A DNA stretch of 64,000 nt from CAZHNW01 sp942491575 (GTDB taxonomy: Bacteria > Spirochaetota > UBA4802 > UBA5550). The notes under the pieces were generated by a model that had not been told where the DNA came from, did no database searches, and was given only the letters and a program-made list of their open reading frames with translations. Shown piece by piece: positions 15,712 to 24,483 of this stretch. The first letter of the stretch is position 1; each line of letters begins with the position of its first letter. The stretch lies in contig CALOBT010000031.1 in the NCBI GenBank assembly GCA_942491575.1, positions 930,001-994,000 on the forward strand, in the 5' to 3' direction. The position numbers were made by a program, and so were the translations under genes.

Positions 15712-17535
15712 ATGACGGTGGATTACAAAAAAGAATTTAATATCTTTTGCGAAACAGAAAAAAATCTTGTTAACCTGGTTATGAGCAGAGTGCCCCGCTA
15801 CGGAAACAGGGTGGCCCTGAAGCATAAACCGGAAGATTCCTGGATTTCTTATACCTGGAATGAGTTTGGCGAAGCAATAGAGTCGCTGGCGAAAGCCCTT
15901 ATCGATTACGGCATTGTGAAGGGGGATATGCTGGGAATTTTTTCCCTCAACCGGGCGGAGTGGAGTATTGCGGATGTTGCAACCCTTGCCGCCGGTGCGG
16001 TGGATGTGCCTATTTACGGGACTAATTCTGCTGCTGAAGCCGAATATATTATTAACGATGCCGGAGTAAAGCTGGTTTTTGCAGGTAACCAGGAACAGTA
16101 TGATCGTGTAGTGGAGGTCTTCGATAATTGTGAGACCCTTAAGAAAATTGTTGCCTTTGACCGGCGTATAAAACTTACCCTGGAGGGGAGTGAATATCTT
16201 GATGATTTCATTGCCAAAGGGAAAGTCTCTTCATCCGGTGAGGAATTAAAAAAACGTATCGATTCAATCGATATGGAAGACCTGGTGACCCTCATTTATA
16301 CTTCGGGAACCACGGGAAACCCGAAGGGAACCATGCTCTCTCACCGCAATTTTTTTGCTATGATTTACAGCACAAATGTATATTTTCCCAATGTAAGAGA
16401 GGGGCATGTCTCGATGGCTCTGCTGCCACTGTCCCATGTCTTTGAGCGCGCCTGGTCCTATGGCGTCTATGTAAATGGAATGGAAAATCATTACTGCCGT
16501 GACCCGAAGGAGGTCCTGGATTTCTACGCGGAGGTGCGTCCCCACTTTGGATCTACCGTGCCGCGTATCTGGGAAAAGGTCTACGGCACTATCTATGACC
16601 GCCTGGAATCGGCATCTCCGGCAAAGCGGAAGCTTTTTCACTGGGCAGTAGACGTGGCCCACAGGGTTTATTACAGGGAAGAAGAAAATACCTCCGTCGG
16701 GCCAATGCTTTGCCTGAAACATTTTTTTGCCAAAGCCCTTGTCCTGAAGAAGCTGCGGCAGCTGGTGGGTGGAAGAAATATCAGTTTCAACTGCGGCGGT
16801 GCAGCCCTCTCAAAAGAGATAAATGATTTCTTTAATGCTGTGGGAATCCGCCTCGGTCAGGGATACGGCCTCACTGAGTTTTTTGTCATCTGTGTCAGTA
16901 ATTACCCGCGGGCAAAATCAGGGACCTGCGGACCCATTGTGCCAAATGTTGAAGTGAAAATAGCCGATGACGGCGAAATTCTTGTGAAGGGGCCCCACGC
17001 CATGATGGGCTATTACAAGAATCCCGAAGCCACCAAGGAGGCCTTTGATGAGGAGGGATGGTTTCGTACCGGTGATATCGGCGAGGTCGACAGTGAAGGC
17101 TTTTTGAAACTCACAGACCGCAAGAAGGACCTCATCATTACCGCGGGAGGGAAAAATATCTCACCTCAGCAGATTGAACTTCTCGTGGGGGAGGATATCT
17201 ATATTGAGAATGTGGCTGTTGTGGGTGATGGCAGGAAGTTTATCTCCGCTCTCATCGTACCCTCATTTGAAATGCTGAAGGAGCTGTGTGAAAAACGGAA
17301 CATTAATTTTGAATCCCCCGAACAGGTGATTACGGAACCGGAGGTTATCGAATTCTACCGACAGCGGATAGAGGAAAGAACGGTAAGCCTCGGCCAGGTT
17401 GAAAAGATTAAAAAGTTTACCCTTCTTCCGAAGGAGTTCTCCCAGGAAGAGGGGGAAGTGACACCAACCATGAAGGTTCGCCGGCGGGTAATTTCACGCA
17501 AGTATGAAAAAGAAATAGATGCAATGTACGCATAA
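15712..17535 (+). CDS. Long-chain acyl-CoA synthetase (AMP-forming)
   Basis: 607 codons from the ATG at 15712, preceded by GAGGAG; a GTG at 15703 would overlap that ribosome site. It belongs to the ANL adenylating superfamily: the P-loop YTSGTTGNPKGTMLSH binds ATP, GYGLTEF and TGDIGEVDSEGFLKLTDRKKD are the A5/A7-A8 motifs, and ISPQQIE continues the hinge. Closest in layout to the AMP-dependent FAA1/FadD15-type group (about 600 residues), which activates long-chain fatty acids to acyl-CoA at the inner membrane. It stands alone; a thioesterase, an enoyl-CoA hydratase and an ADP-forming synthetase elsewhere in the window act on related substrates. Confidence 0.92.
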   Translation: MTVDYKKEFNIFCETEKNLVNLVMSRVPRYGNRVALKHKPEDSWISYTWNEFGEAIESLAKALIDYGIVKGDMLGIFSLNRAEWSIADVATLAAGAVDVPIYGTNSAAEAEYIINDAGVKLVFAGNQEQYDRVVEVFDNCETLKKIVAFDRRIKLTLEGSEYLDDFIAKGKVSSSGEELKKRIDSIDMEDLVTLIYTSGTTGNPKGTMLSHRNFFAMIYSTNVYFPNVREGHVSMALLPLSHVFERAWSYGVYVNGMENHYCRDPKEVLDFYAEVRPHFGSTVPRIWEKVYGTIYDRLESASPAKRKLFHWAVDVAHRVYYREEENTSVGPMLCLKHFFAKALVLKKLRQLVGGRNISFNCGGAALSKEINDFFNAVGIRLGQGYGLTEFFVICVSNYPRAKSGTCGPIVPNVEVKIADDGEILVKGPHAMMGYYKNPEATKEAFDEEGWFRTGDIGEVDSEGFLKLTDRKKDLIITAGGKNISPQQIELLVGEDIYIENVAVVGDGRKFISALIVPSFEMLKELCEKRNINFESPEQVITEPEVIEFYRQRIEERTVSLGQVEKIKKFTLLPKEFSQEEGEVTPTMKVRRRVISRKYEKEIDAMYA

Positions 17536-17546
17536 TAAAAATTCTT

Positions 17547-17584
17547 TGACTGTCATGCCCTCCTGCGGAGGAGCATGGCAGTCA
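17547..17584. repeat. Imperfect inverted repeat (17-bp hairpin)
   Basis: Arms 17547-17563 and 17567-17584 pair with one bulged A (17572) and one G-U wobble around a 3-nt TGC loop. It lies just after the acyl-CoA synthetase stop. There is no T-run on the plus side, so termination there is doubtful; the design (long stem, triloop) resembles the hairpin at 2417-2467. Confidence 0.65.
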
Positions 17585-17720
17585 CGGTATGCTCTCAAAG
17601 TACCAGGATGTTATTTTGGGCCCCACGGGAGAGACTTTCCGGAAGGTTGCTTGTTCAATTCATATATTCAATTTTTTGATTTTATCCACTTCATTGTTGA
17701 CATAATTGCAATGAGAATAT

Positions 17721-17749
17721 ATAGAGCATAAATAACCAATGTGCTCTAT
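17721..17749. repeat. Perfect 8-bp dyad, possible operator or terminator stem
   Basis: ATAGAGCA (17721-17728) and TGCTCTAT (17742-17749) are exact inverted copies separated by 13 nt, about 160 nt before the next gene. Confidence 0.4.
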
Positions 17750-17908
17750 CATGATAATCTGTATAATATCCCTTCAGGCCTTTTTGCCGCAGAGGCATCC
17801 AGGCATATGATTTAAATTTTATAAAGATATTATAATTAAAAAAAGAATGTCCTATTCCGGGAAAACAGTTGTATAATAGTATGCGAGAGGAGTTGTATAT
17901 ATAAATAA

Positions 17909-19348
17909 ATGAAAAATCTGAGAAGTTTTAAAAATTATAAATGTTTTGCCGCAGCTGGATTGCTTTTTTTAACTACTTTACTTCTAACGGGATGTTCCTC
18001 TGATGACGGTAATTTCTGGATAATTGATGGACGATATTCGGATCCCGAATATAACAGCGACGCCTGGTATAAAATTTCTGCAAATAAAGTCATCGATTCG
18101 GGGAAGGTTCAGATATATCTCGATTCCAATGAAAATGTTTCAACATCTGATTTGCAAAAACTGGCTGATGAATTTAATAATGTTATATTTCCTAAGGTAA
18201 CTGAAAATTTTGCTGAACCGCTTGATGTTGACCGCAATGGCAAATTGACTATTGTGGTGCTCGATATCAGGGATGATTTTGACTCAACCGGTGCATATAT
18301 GGGCGGCTTTTTTTTCGCCCTCGATATGTTTTCTCAAAGTGAAATTACTAAATATTACCCTGCAGCTAAGTCAAACGAAGGGGATATTATATATATAGAC
18401 TGCAATCCCGTTAATGTAGGAGATGCCGAGGCGTGGTCAACGGTTGCTCATGAATATCAGCACCTGGTGAATTTTTCAGAGGCTTATCGAAAAAACAGGT
18501 ATCCCACTGATACCTGGATAGATGAAGGTATGGCGGAAGCCGCAAGTCACATGTGTTATGGCGAGCAGACAAATAGAATTGATTTTTTTAATTCAAATTA
18601 TAAAAATTATGTCAGCAGCGGGCAATCTCTCTTCATCTGGCAGGAAGATTCCTATAAAAATCTGGTTAACTATTCCATGGTATACCTGTTTTTCCAGTAC
18701 CTGAGATCGCAGTCTTCACTCGGTAATGCGATTTTTAAAGAGATACTGGATTCAAGCCGAGACACTGTCGACTACCAGGCCATTGAAGATGTCATGGGAA
18801 GCGATGCTGCATTTTCATCTGTCTCCGACTGGGGAAGTACCGATGCGGAACGTTTTAAAAGACTCCTGCTCCGCTGGTGGGCCACCAATACCAACGGAAT
18901 ATCCGGTAGTGATCTATACGCGTATGACGATGAAATTTCAACTGTACCGGATATGTCACTATATATGCAAATCAGCGTCACACTTGATGGTGGGGGCGGT
19001 GTAGTCACAAATATGTCAGGAAATTTTGATGTAACAGATTATTGGGGAAAATTCGTCTATCTCAGCTTAAATAATACCGGCGGTAATGAAGACTTCGTTT
19101 ATACTCATGATACGGATAATACTGATAAAATTTGCAGTAATAATGATTTTCTCGTTGCAGTTAATCCCTCCTGCGATCTGGAGGAAAATTTATCTTATAC
19201 AACTCTACTGCCTTCAATTAGTGAAAACCTGACCAGGAGTTCTCTTGAGGATACAGTTTCTTCCAATGAGATAAATGTACCTGTCCGTATTGATAAGACC
19301 TTCAGGCCTGAAGTAGTAGATGTTCTCCTTGAGGCTGCGAGGAAATAA
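17909..19348 (+). CDS. Lipoprotein zinc metallopeptidase, M30 (hyicolysin)-like
   Basis: 479 codons. A lipobox at LLLTGC (Cys29) predicts lipidation. The catalytic motif is HEYQH (181-185) followed by WIDEGMAE, whose Glu206 is the likely third zinc ligand; HEYQHL...DEGMAE is the pattern of M30-type metallopeptidases. A Ca-like acidic segment (DVDRNGKL, 107-113) precedes it. The C-terminal 130 residues form a separate, Asn/Asp-rich beta domain. It would act at the cell surface or periplasm on extracellular protein. The neighbouring cysteine-rich secreted protein is convergent. Confidence 0.85.
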   Translation: MKNLRSFKNYKCFAAAGLLFLTTLLLTGCSSDDGNFWIIDGRYSDPEYNSDAWYKISANKVIDSGKVQIYLDSNENVSTSDLQKLADEFNNVIFPKVTENFAEPLDVDRNGKLTIVVLDIRDDFDSTGAYMGGFFFALDMFSQSEITKYYPAAKSNEGDIIYIDCNPVNVGDAEAWSTVAHEYQHLVNFSEAYRKNRYPTDTWIDEGMAEAASHMCYGEQTNRIDFFNSNYKNYVSSGQSLFIWQEDSYKNLVNYSMVYLFFQYLRSQSSLGNAIFKEILDSSRDTVDYQAIEDVMGSDAAFSSVSDWGSTDAERFKRLLLRWWATNTNGISGSDLYAYDDEISTVPDMSLYMQISVTLDGGGGVVTNMSGNFDVTDYWGKFVYLSLNNTGGNEDFVYTHDTDNTDKICSNNDFLVAVNPSCDLEENLSYTTLLPSISENLTRSSLEDTVSSNEINVPVRIDKTFRPEVVDVLLEAARK

Positions 19349-19365
19349 TTTGGCCGGGGATTAGA

Positions 19366-19815
19366 TTATTTCCGGTATCGGTCGCGGCAGCTTTTAATGC
19401 AGCGGTAACGGTATGTGCCATCGAGCGCCTCGCAGCGTCGTTCACAGTTTTTTTCCATTTCACTTTTTTGACTTTTCAGGGAGGGGGAAGTTTTACTTTC
19501 CGTGGTCCCTCTTTCCATGCAGAGGCGGATGCATTTTACGCTGTTGAGACCCTTGAGGGATTTGCAGACTTCGGCGCACTGACTGTATTTTGATTTTCTT
19601 CTTCCGTTGCCGGGACGCGACTTTTTGGTCGCGGAAATGCAGGTCTTTATACACTGGTACCTTGCCTGACCGGTGAATGATCGGCAGTTCTGTGTGCAGT
19701 GACTGTATGAAGAATCATAACCTCCCCTGCTTCGGTATTGTGAACTTCCTGAAGTAACGAAAATAAGAATTATTAAGGGAATAAGCAACGCCGGATGAAT
19801 TCCAGTTGTTTTCAT
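19366..19815 (-). CDS. Secreted cysteine-rich protein with three twin-CX3C modules
   Basis: 149 codons, start supported by GGAGAG. After a signal peptide (about residues 1-25) the mature protein has exactly twelve Cys in three identical frames of C-X3-C-X10-C-X3-C: Cys 40/44/55/59, 80/84/95/99 and 124/128/139/143, joined by basic, low-complexity linkers. Within each module a Lys/Arg-rich helix is predicted around each CX3C, as in helical hairpins held by two disulfides. Such twin-CX3C hairpins are best known from small mitochondrial proteins; function here is unknown. It has no gene partner in its direction and converges on the M30-like peptidase. Confidence 0.78.
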   Translation of the reverse strand: MKTTGIHPALLIPLIILIFVTSGSSQYRSRGGYDSSYSHCTQNCRSFTGQARYQCIKTCISATKKSRPGNGRRKSKYSQCAEVCKSLKGLNSVKCIRLCMERGTTESKTSPSLKSQKSEMEKNCERRCEALDGTYRYRCIKSCRDRYRK

Positions 19816-20008
19816 GATCTCTCCACTTGTTTGCCGGGTAACTTAATACTCTCAATAAAACTGCAAAAGTCAAGTATATTCATAATCGTGATTGTTCTAA
19901 ATTAAGCTATATTAAAGACTCAAAGATTCTTGACTTTACCCGATAAGGTGTCATATATTATCCCCGGGAAAAATAATATTTTTCAAATCATTAATATAAG
20001 AGAATAGT

Positions 20009-20953
20009 ATGGAAACAATCACCAGGGAGTTTCATGATCTTGTTAAAGATGCAATGGAATTGAAAAAAGATATCAAAGAAGCCCGCTGGAAGCCGGGTTT
20101 CAATTATCTTTTCGATACAGTTGGCGATGAACTGCGAATGTTGTGCGGATTCGAGCCGGGGGAACAGGATCTTTCCCTTGACGAACGTGAAAAAATTTCC
20201 GGCCTTAAATTTGAAGATATACGTGATGGGATTGCCGATCTCCCTGATGAGGCCTCCACGGGGTATCCGCCGCATTTCAGCTGGCTTGATGTGGCCGACA
20301 ATAATTATATCACCTCCGTGAGAAACCAGCTGTTCTCAGGAACCTGCGCCGCCTTCGGAAGTGTCGCCGCGCTGGAGGCACTTGTACGCATTAAAAATAA
20401 GATTCCGGTAAATGGACCAGATGCCGGAATCTTTCCAAATCTTTCCGAGGCGCAAATTTTTTGTCATAATCCCCTGGGATACAGTATGAAGACAGGCATG
20501 CCGATTTTTTTTGCCCTTGATTTTCTTCAGAAACCGGGGGTGATACCCGAGGAGGATTTCCCCTACAGGCCCGGCCTGAAGGAACCGGAGCTGCCGGTAA
20601 ACTGGGAGAAAAAAGTAACCAGTATTTCAGGTTATAAAAAAATTTCCACGGCAGGAGAAATGAAAGCCTGGATTGCATCGAAGGGACCCCTTGTCAGTGC
20701 GATGAAGGTCTATCTGGATTTTTATTTGTATGAAAAGGGAATCTACAGCCATGTGGCGGGACCTGATATAGGAGGCCACTGCATCTGCGTGGTCGGTTAC
20801 TGTGATGAGAGAAAGGCGTGGCTCTGCAAAAACAGCTGGGGGGATGAATGGGGAGAAGAGGGCTTTTTCTGGATTGAATACGGTCAGTGCGGCATTGATG
20901 CGGAGATGTGGGCTATCGAAGGCCTTGCGGAGGTCTTTAAATATCCGCAATAA
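20009..20953 (+). CDS. Papain-like cysteine peptidase (C1 family) without signal peptide
   Basis: 314 codons. The catalytic set of the papain fold is complete: Gln107 (oxyanion hole, RNQLFSGTCAAFG), nucleophile Cys113, His257 (GGHCICVVGY) and Asn275 (KNSWGDEWG). An N-terminal region of about 85 residues could act as a propeptide. There is no signal peptide or anchor, so it is probably cytosolic, where C1 enzymes are uncommon in bacteria; export by another route cannot be excluded. The last 17 bases overlap the convergent glycosyltransferase-like gene. Confidence 0.9.
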   Translation: METITREFHDLVKDAMELKKDIKEARWKPGFNYLFDTVGDELRMLCGFEPGEQDLSLDEREKISGLKFEDIRDGIADLPDEASTGYPPHFSWLDVADNNYITSVRNQLFSGTCAAFGSVAALEALVRIKNKIPVNGPDAGIFPNLSEAQIFCHNPLGYSMKTGMPIFFALDFLQKPGVIPEEDFPYRPGLKEPELPVNWEKKVTSISGYKKISTAGEMKAWIASKGPLVSAMKVYLDFYLYEKGIYSHVAGPDIGGHCICVVGYCDERKAWLCKNSWGDEWGEEGFFWIEYGQCGIDAEMWAIEGLAEVFKYPQ

Positions 20954-22052
20954 TTTTGTCAAAGACTTCGTCATACTCTCCAATTTTTTCAGACCAGTCA
21001 TACTGCAGGGCATTATTTTTTAAGGCTTTCCGCAGTTGTTTGTCATTACCAGTAAGATGATTTTCAATCAGCTGGCGAAGGTGAAAACCGTCGTTATAAA
21101 AAAGTTCTCCGAATATTTCTTGGGGGAAGAGTTCCGGGTAGGTGAGACGTTTCGGCAGCAGGGGGACGACCCCGCAATATGCCGCCTCCATAATACTTAT
21201 ACCGAAGAAGTCCTGGTTGGAAGTTACCGGCAGTATGTGGCATCGGTTGAGCCACGAAGCGTATTCGTCAAAGGTGGAGCAGTAACCGCAGTAGACAATG
21301 CGGTGGTCCAGTCTTTTTTTTGCCTCCCTTAGTTCTACCGGTTCAACATCCGGAATCTTACCCAGCAGTGCCAGGCAGAAATCAGCACCCCCCTGGTCCA
21401 GTTCTTTCATTATACGGAAGAACTGTGCCGGATTTTTGTCATATTCCCACCGGTGGTTCCAGAGTATAATGGGGGGATTATCATCCTCTTCCTGGGTGAA
21501 TTTATCAAATTGCAGAAGCCCCAGTCCGAGATAGAGTACCCTCGATTTTTCTCTGAGAAGGTCTACAGTCTCGAGACAGTTATTATCGGGGAATCCCTTC
21601 AGCATGGCGGGGAGAGCCCCGAGAAAACTTTCCAGGTGATACTCAGAATTGAAAAGGAGTATGTCTGCTGCGAGGGCGGAACGGTAGTTTATCAGGGCAA
21701 AGTGCCGGTGAGCTCCCCGCTGAAGGTCACGGTCACGGTATGACCAGGGATAGGTAAGCTGGTTTTCATGAAAATAGAGGGCCACTGGAATATTGCTGCT
21801 TTTTTTCCTGGTGAGGGAGAGGAAGGTGTTGAGATCAAGCATGTCTGAAGCGACGATGAGGTCAGGTGTTTCTTCGAGGGCATTGAAATTTTCTGCAAGG
21901 GGTATCGCCCCTCCCTGCATGCGCCACTTCCAGTATCTTCCTGCAAGGCCGAGTACGCTGACGGAGTGGCGGCTGTGGCGGGCGGCACCGTCTATCCACG
22001 ATTTATGAGAACCCCCGTAAAAGGGATCGATGAAAAGTATTTTATGCTGCAT
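20937..22052 (-). CDS. tRNA-queuosine alpha-mannosyltransferase-like glycosyltransferase (DUF3524/GTDC1 family)
   Basis: 371 codons from the Met at 22052, which has AAGGAAG upstream; a Met 18 nt earlier lacks a ribosome site. The N-terminus ILFIDPFYGGSHKSWIDG and the segment ALYFHENQLTYPW are hallmarks of the DUF3524 N-domain. The C-half is a GT-B (GT4) domain with WNHRWEYDKNP and DFFGISIMEAAYCGVVPLLP, the latter holding the donor-binding EX7E-like motif. In animals the homologue mannosylates queuosine at the tRNA-Asp wobble base. A bacterial role in Q modification is inference by homology; no queuosine genes are in the window. Confidence 0.85.
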   Translation of the reverse strand: MQHKILFIDPFYGGSHKSWIDGAARHSRHSVSVLGLAGRYWKWRMQGGAIPLAENFNALEETPDLIVASDMLDLNTFLSLTRKKSSNIPVALYFHENQLTYPWSYRDRDLQRGAHRHFALINYRSALAADILLFNSEYHLESFLGALPAMLKGFPDNNCLETVDLLREKSRVLYLGLGLLQFDKFTQEEDDNPPIILWNHRWEYDKNPAQFFRIMKELDQGGADFCLALLGKIPDVEPVELREAKKRLDHRIVYCGYCSTFDEYASWLNRCHILPVTSNQDFFGISIMEAAYCGVVPLLPKRLTYPELFPQEIFGELFYNDGFHLRQLIENHLTGNDKQLRKALKNNALQYDWSEKIGEYDEVFDKIIADI

Positions 22053-22113
22053 GGCTTTATCTTCCTTCATAACAGCTTAAAAAAAGAGTCTCAAATTGCA
22101 ACCATTTCACTGT

Positions 22114-22141
22114 TTGACAAATACTTTAAGGGTAAAATGAT
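22114..22141 (+). promoter_or_regulatory. Candidate promoter of the cNMP-PP2C gene
   Basis: Perfect TTGACA at 22114-22119 and AATGAT at 22136-22141 (16-nt spacer). It argues that translation starts at 22185 and not at the upstream in-frame Mets. Confidence 0.4.
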
Positions 22142-22184
22142 TTTTTTCTTGCCAGTGGTACTGCTATATGATTTTAGTTTTTAT

Positions 22185-23423
22185 ATGATACAGAAGTTCA
22201 AAGATCAGCTAATAAATATTCTTCAGAATATACCCCTCTTTAACGGCCTTGATGAACAGGGTTTGGTGAAAATTCTGAATCTCCTCCAGCCGATTGAAAT
22301 GGAAAAGGGAGCCCCCGTTGTCATGGAGGGGACAGACGGTAACAGCATGTTCATCATTATGAACGGTTCCGTCGATGTTTTTCGGACTCAGGAGAGCGGG
22401 GATAAACTTCTCATTGATATCCTGACAAGTGGCGATTTTTTCGGAGAATTTGCCCTTATTGATAAAATGCCGCGCTCGGCAGATGTTATCTGCCGGGAGG
22501 GGACGATGCTCCTGCAGTTGACGAAGGACAACCTTGATCAGCTCCTGAATGAATCGGAAAAAATTGCCCTTGTTTTTTATCGCAACTGTCTCATGGTTAC
22601 ATTTTCGAGATTCAGGAATATGCTTACCAGCTTTACCGATGCCCGCTATTCACTTGATCAGACTTCGGCAATACTGGATGAACTGAACGAAGACCTCTCT
22701 CATGCCAGGAAGGTACAGTCCTATTTTATTAATACTGATTTTTTGGATAATGAACGGTATATCCTTCCTTCTATAAAGCAATCCTATCTTTACAATCCAT
22801 GTCTGGAAATCGGCGGCGATTTCCTGTATATGAACCGTCTCAGTGATACAGAAGCACTGGTCCTCATAGCAGATGTTGAAGGTCATGGTATTACCGCTTC
22901 TCTTGGAACAGGGGTCCTCCGCAGCGCCCTTGCTTCGTCCATCGATAGATTAGGGAATGATCCCGTCGGGCTGATGACATTTCTCAATAATCATTTTTAC
23001 GAAGTGCTGCCGAATCTTTATGCAACCTGCTATTGCCTGGTGATAAATAGCGAGACGTCTACAATTGATCTTGTTAAGGCTGGGCACCATCATCCCCTCA
23101 TCTGGCAGAAGGAGAAGGGTGACTTTGCGGATGTGGAAAGCTCCGGTCCCGCCCTTGGAATTATCAAGGGGGCTTCATATCGGAAGAACAGTATTCAATA
23201 TAATTCCGGCGATTTCCTTCTTTTCTATACTGATGGAATTCTTGAACAGCGTAATCCCTTAAGTGAGATGTATGGTTCGGAGCGCCTGCTGGGAAAAATA
23301 AAGCAATTGATTCTGGATGAAAGCGATGAAAAACTTCCGGGACTTTACGAGGATTTAAATAATTTTGCTTCAGATGAAGAAATGGAAGACGACGTGACCC
23401 TCTATCTTCTTGAGTTTCAATAA
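22185..23423 (+). CDS. Cyclic-nucleotide-binding domain fused to a SpoIIE/PP2C-type serine phosphatase
   Basis: 412 codons from 22185. The frame is open to 21966, but that part overlaps the divergent gene and the candidate promoter. Residues about 10-135 form a cNMP-binding domain (IPLFNGLDEQGLVKIL, FIIMNGSVDVF, GDFFGEFALIDKMPRSADV, whose FGE...PRSA is the phosphate-binding cassette). After a linker helix, about 205-412 is a PP2C-like phosphatase: GGDF, IADVEGHGITASL, FYTDGILEQRN and DDVTLYLLEF carry the metal-binding Asp residues. Such proteins dephosphorylate anti-sigma antagonists in partner-switching pathways. No antagonist or anti-sigma gene is adjacent. Confidence 0.9.
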   Translation: MIQKFKDQLINILQNIPLFNGLDEQGLVKILNLLQPIEMEKGAPVVMEGTDGNSMFIIMNGSVDVFRTQESGDKLLIDILTSGDFFGEFALIDKMPRSADVICREGTMLLQLTKDNLDQLLNESEKIALVFYRNCLMVTFSRFRNMLTSFTDARYSLDQTSAILDELNEDLSHARKVQSYFINTDFLDNERYILPSIKQSYLYNPCLEIGGDFLYMNRLSDTEALVLIADVEGHGITASLGTGVLRSALASSIDRLGNDPVGLMTFLNNHFYEVLPNLYATCYCLVINSETSTIDLVKAGHHHPLIWQKEKGDFADVESSGPALGIIKGASYRKNSIQYNSGDFLLFYTDGILEQRNPLSEMYGSERLLGKIKQLILDESDEKLPGLYEDLNNFASDEEMEDDVTLYLLEFQ

Positions 23424-23529
23424 ATCTCTCAATATAATGATTGGAAATGACCTCTCCTTTATTGGCAGTAGCAGCTTTTGAATTACAGGCTGGCAGGTGC
23501 AACCCTCTTCAAACCGTTTGATATTTGCC

Positions 23530-23558
23530 TTGTTTTATTCCTTCAAATGCACTATAAT
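23530..23558 (+). promoter_or_regulatory. Candidate promoter of the outer-membrane barrel gene
   Basis: Perfect TATAAT at 23553-23558 with a weak TTGTTT 17 nt upstream (23530-23535); the ATG is 72 nt further on and has TGAGGA before it. Confidence 0.4.
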
Positions 23559-23629
23559 TATCCTCTCGTTTAACTATACAGTAATAAGAATTGATATTGG
23601 ATAATTTTTTAGCTTTCTGTGAGGAATAG

Positions 23630-24442
23630 ATGCCCCGTATTTTTTTCAATATTCTCCCGATCCTCTTCTTTGTTTTGAATATATGTACAGAAATAAATGG
23701 AAAAACCGGAACTTTAATTGGCCTGGAATATAACAGCGAATATTACTGGCGGGGCATGTCATTTTACGGTAGTACGGATAATTCCTCCAGGGGGGTACTC
23801 TTTCCCACTGTTGGCCAGTCTCTGGGGGATCTTAATTTTTCAATTACGGGAGAAATTCCCGCAGCTTATCTGGAAAACCAGCCTAATAATACAGAGAAGA
23901 CCTGGATAGGCGTCGATTTTACTGCAGATTACAGCAGGAGTATAATTGCGGATACCCTTATCCTTGGGGGGCGTGTCGGCTACTATATGTATCCTCAAAG
24001 CAAAAAGGAAAGCGGATACCGGAAGGATTCAGTAAAACTTGCTCTTTCGGCGCAGTTGAAAAAAATTTTGTTAAGACCCGAATTCAGTTTTTCATACAGC
24101 ATGCGAACCGGCAGGCAGGAGGAGGGCCGTGAAAATTTTAAAGATTTTTACATGGAACTCAGTTTTAATCACGAGTATCAACTATATGAAAATGTCCAAC
24201 TTACAGCGGGAGGATGGATTTCATATTTTTATTACGCCTCTTCAAAAAGCTGGATTGGCAGTGAGTACCAGGGATTATGTGATGTCGCAGCATATGTAGA
24301 ACTCTCTGTCAGAATTAAAAACGGACTCAGTTTGTATGGCAGGTTTAGTACGGCTCTGGTAACGGCACCATGGCATGATGTTTGGGGCGGCCAGGACCGC
24401 CTTCATATTTGGGCAACTACGGGGATTTCCTGTAAATTTTAA
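23630..24442 (+). CDS. Predicted outer-membrane beta-barrel protein
   Basis: 270 codons: a signal peptide (about 1-24) then a chain of amphipathic strands with aromatic belts (LIGLEYNSEYYWRGMSFYG, GGRVGYYMYPQ, TAGGWISYFYYASS) and a C-terminal Phe, as needed for insertion by the BAM machinery. The N-terminal EYNSEYYWRGM recalls the TorF/Gcw_chp family of barrels (conserved SxYxxRG), so that assignment is plausible. Function unknown, perhaps a narrow porin. Confidence 0.75.
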   Translation: MPRIFFNILPILFFVLNICTEINGKTGTLIGLEYNSEYYWRGMSFYGSTDNSSRGVLFPTVGQSLGDLNFSITGEIPAAYLENQPNNTEKTWIGVDFTADYSRSIIADTLILGGRVGYYMYPQSKKESGYRKDSVKLALSAQLKKILLRPEFSFSYSMRTGRQEEGRENFKDFYMELSFNHEYQLYENVQLTAGGWISYFYYASSKSWIGSEYQGLCDVAAYVELSVRIKNGLSLYGRFSTALVTAPWHDVWGGQDRLHIWATTGISCKF

Positions 24443-24483
24443 TTAATCCCAAAACTTAAATTCATAAAAATTGAAATTATTTT

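Larger units (their letters stand above)
17536..17908. other. Intergenic region with two inverted repeats and an AT-rich promoter zone
   Basis: 373 nt without a supported gene. It holds a 17-bp hairpin at 17547-17584, an 8-bp dyad at 17721-17749 and an AT-rich stretch from 17805. A TATAAT at 17872-17877 is the best -10 for the downstream peptidase gene, but no good -35 is seen 16-18 nt before it. Confidence 0.5.

Noticed and set aside
21966..22184. N-terminal extension of the cNMP-PP2C protein
   Set aside because: It overlaps the divergent glycosyltransferase-like gene and a TTGACA-type promoter, and the cNMP domain starts right after the Met at 22185.
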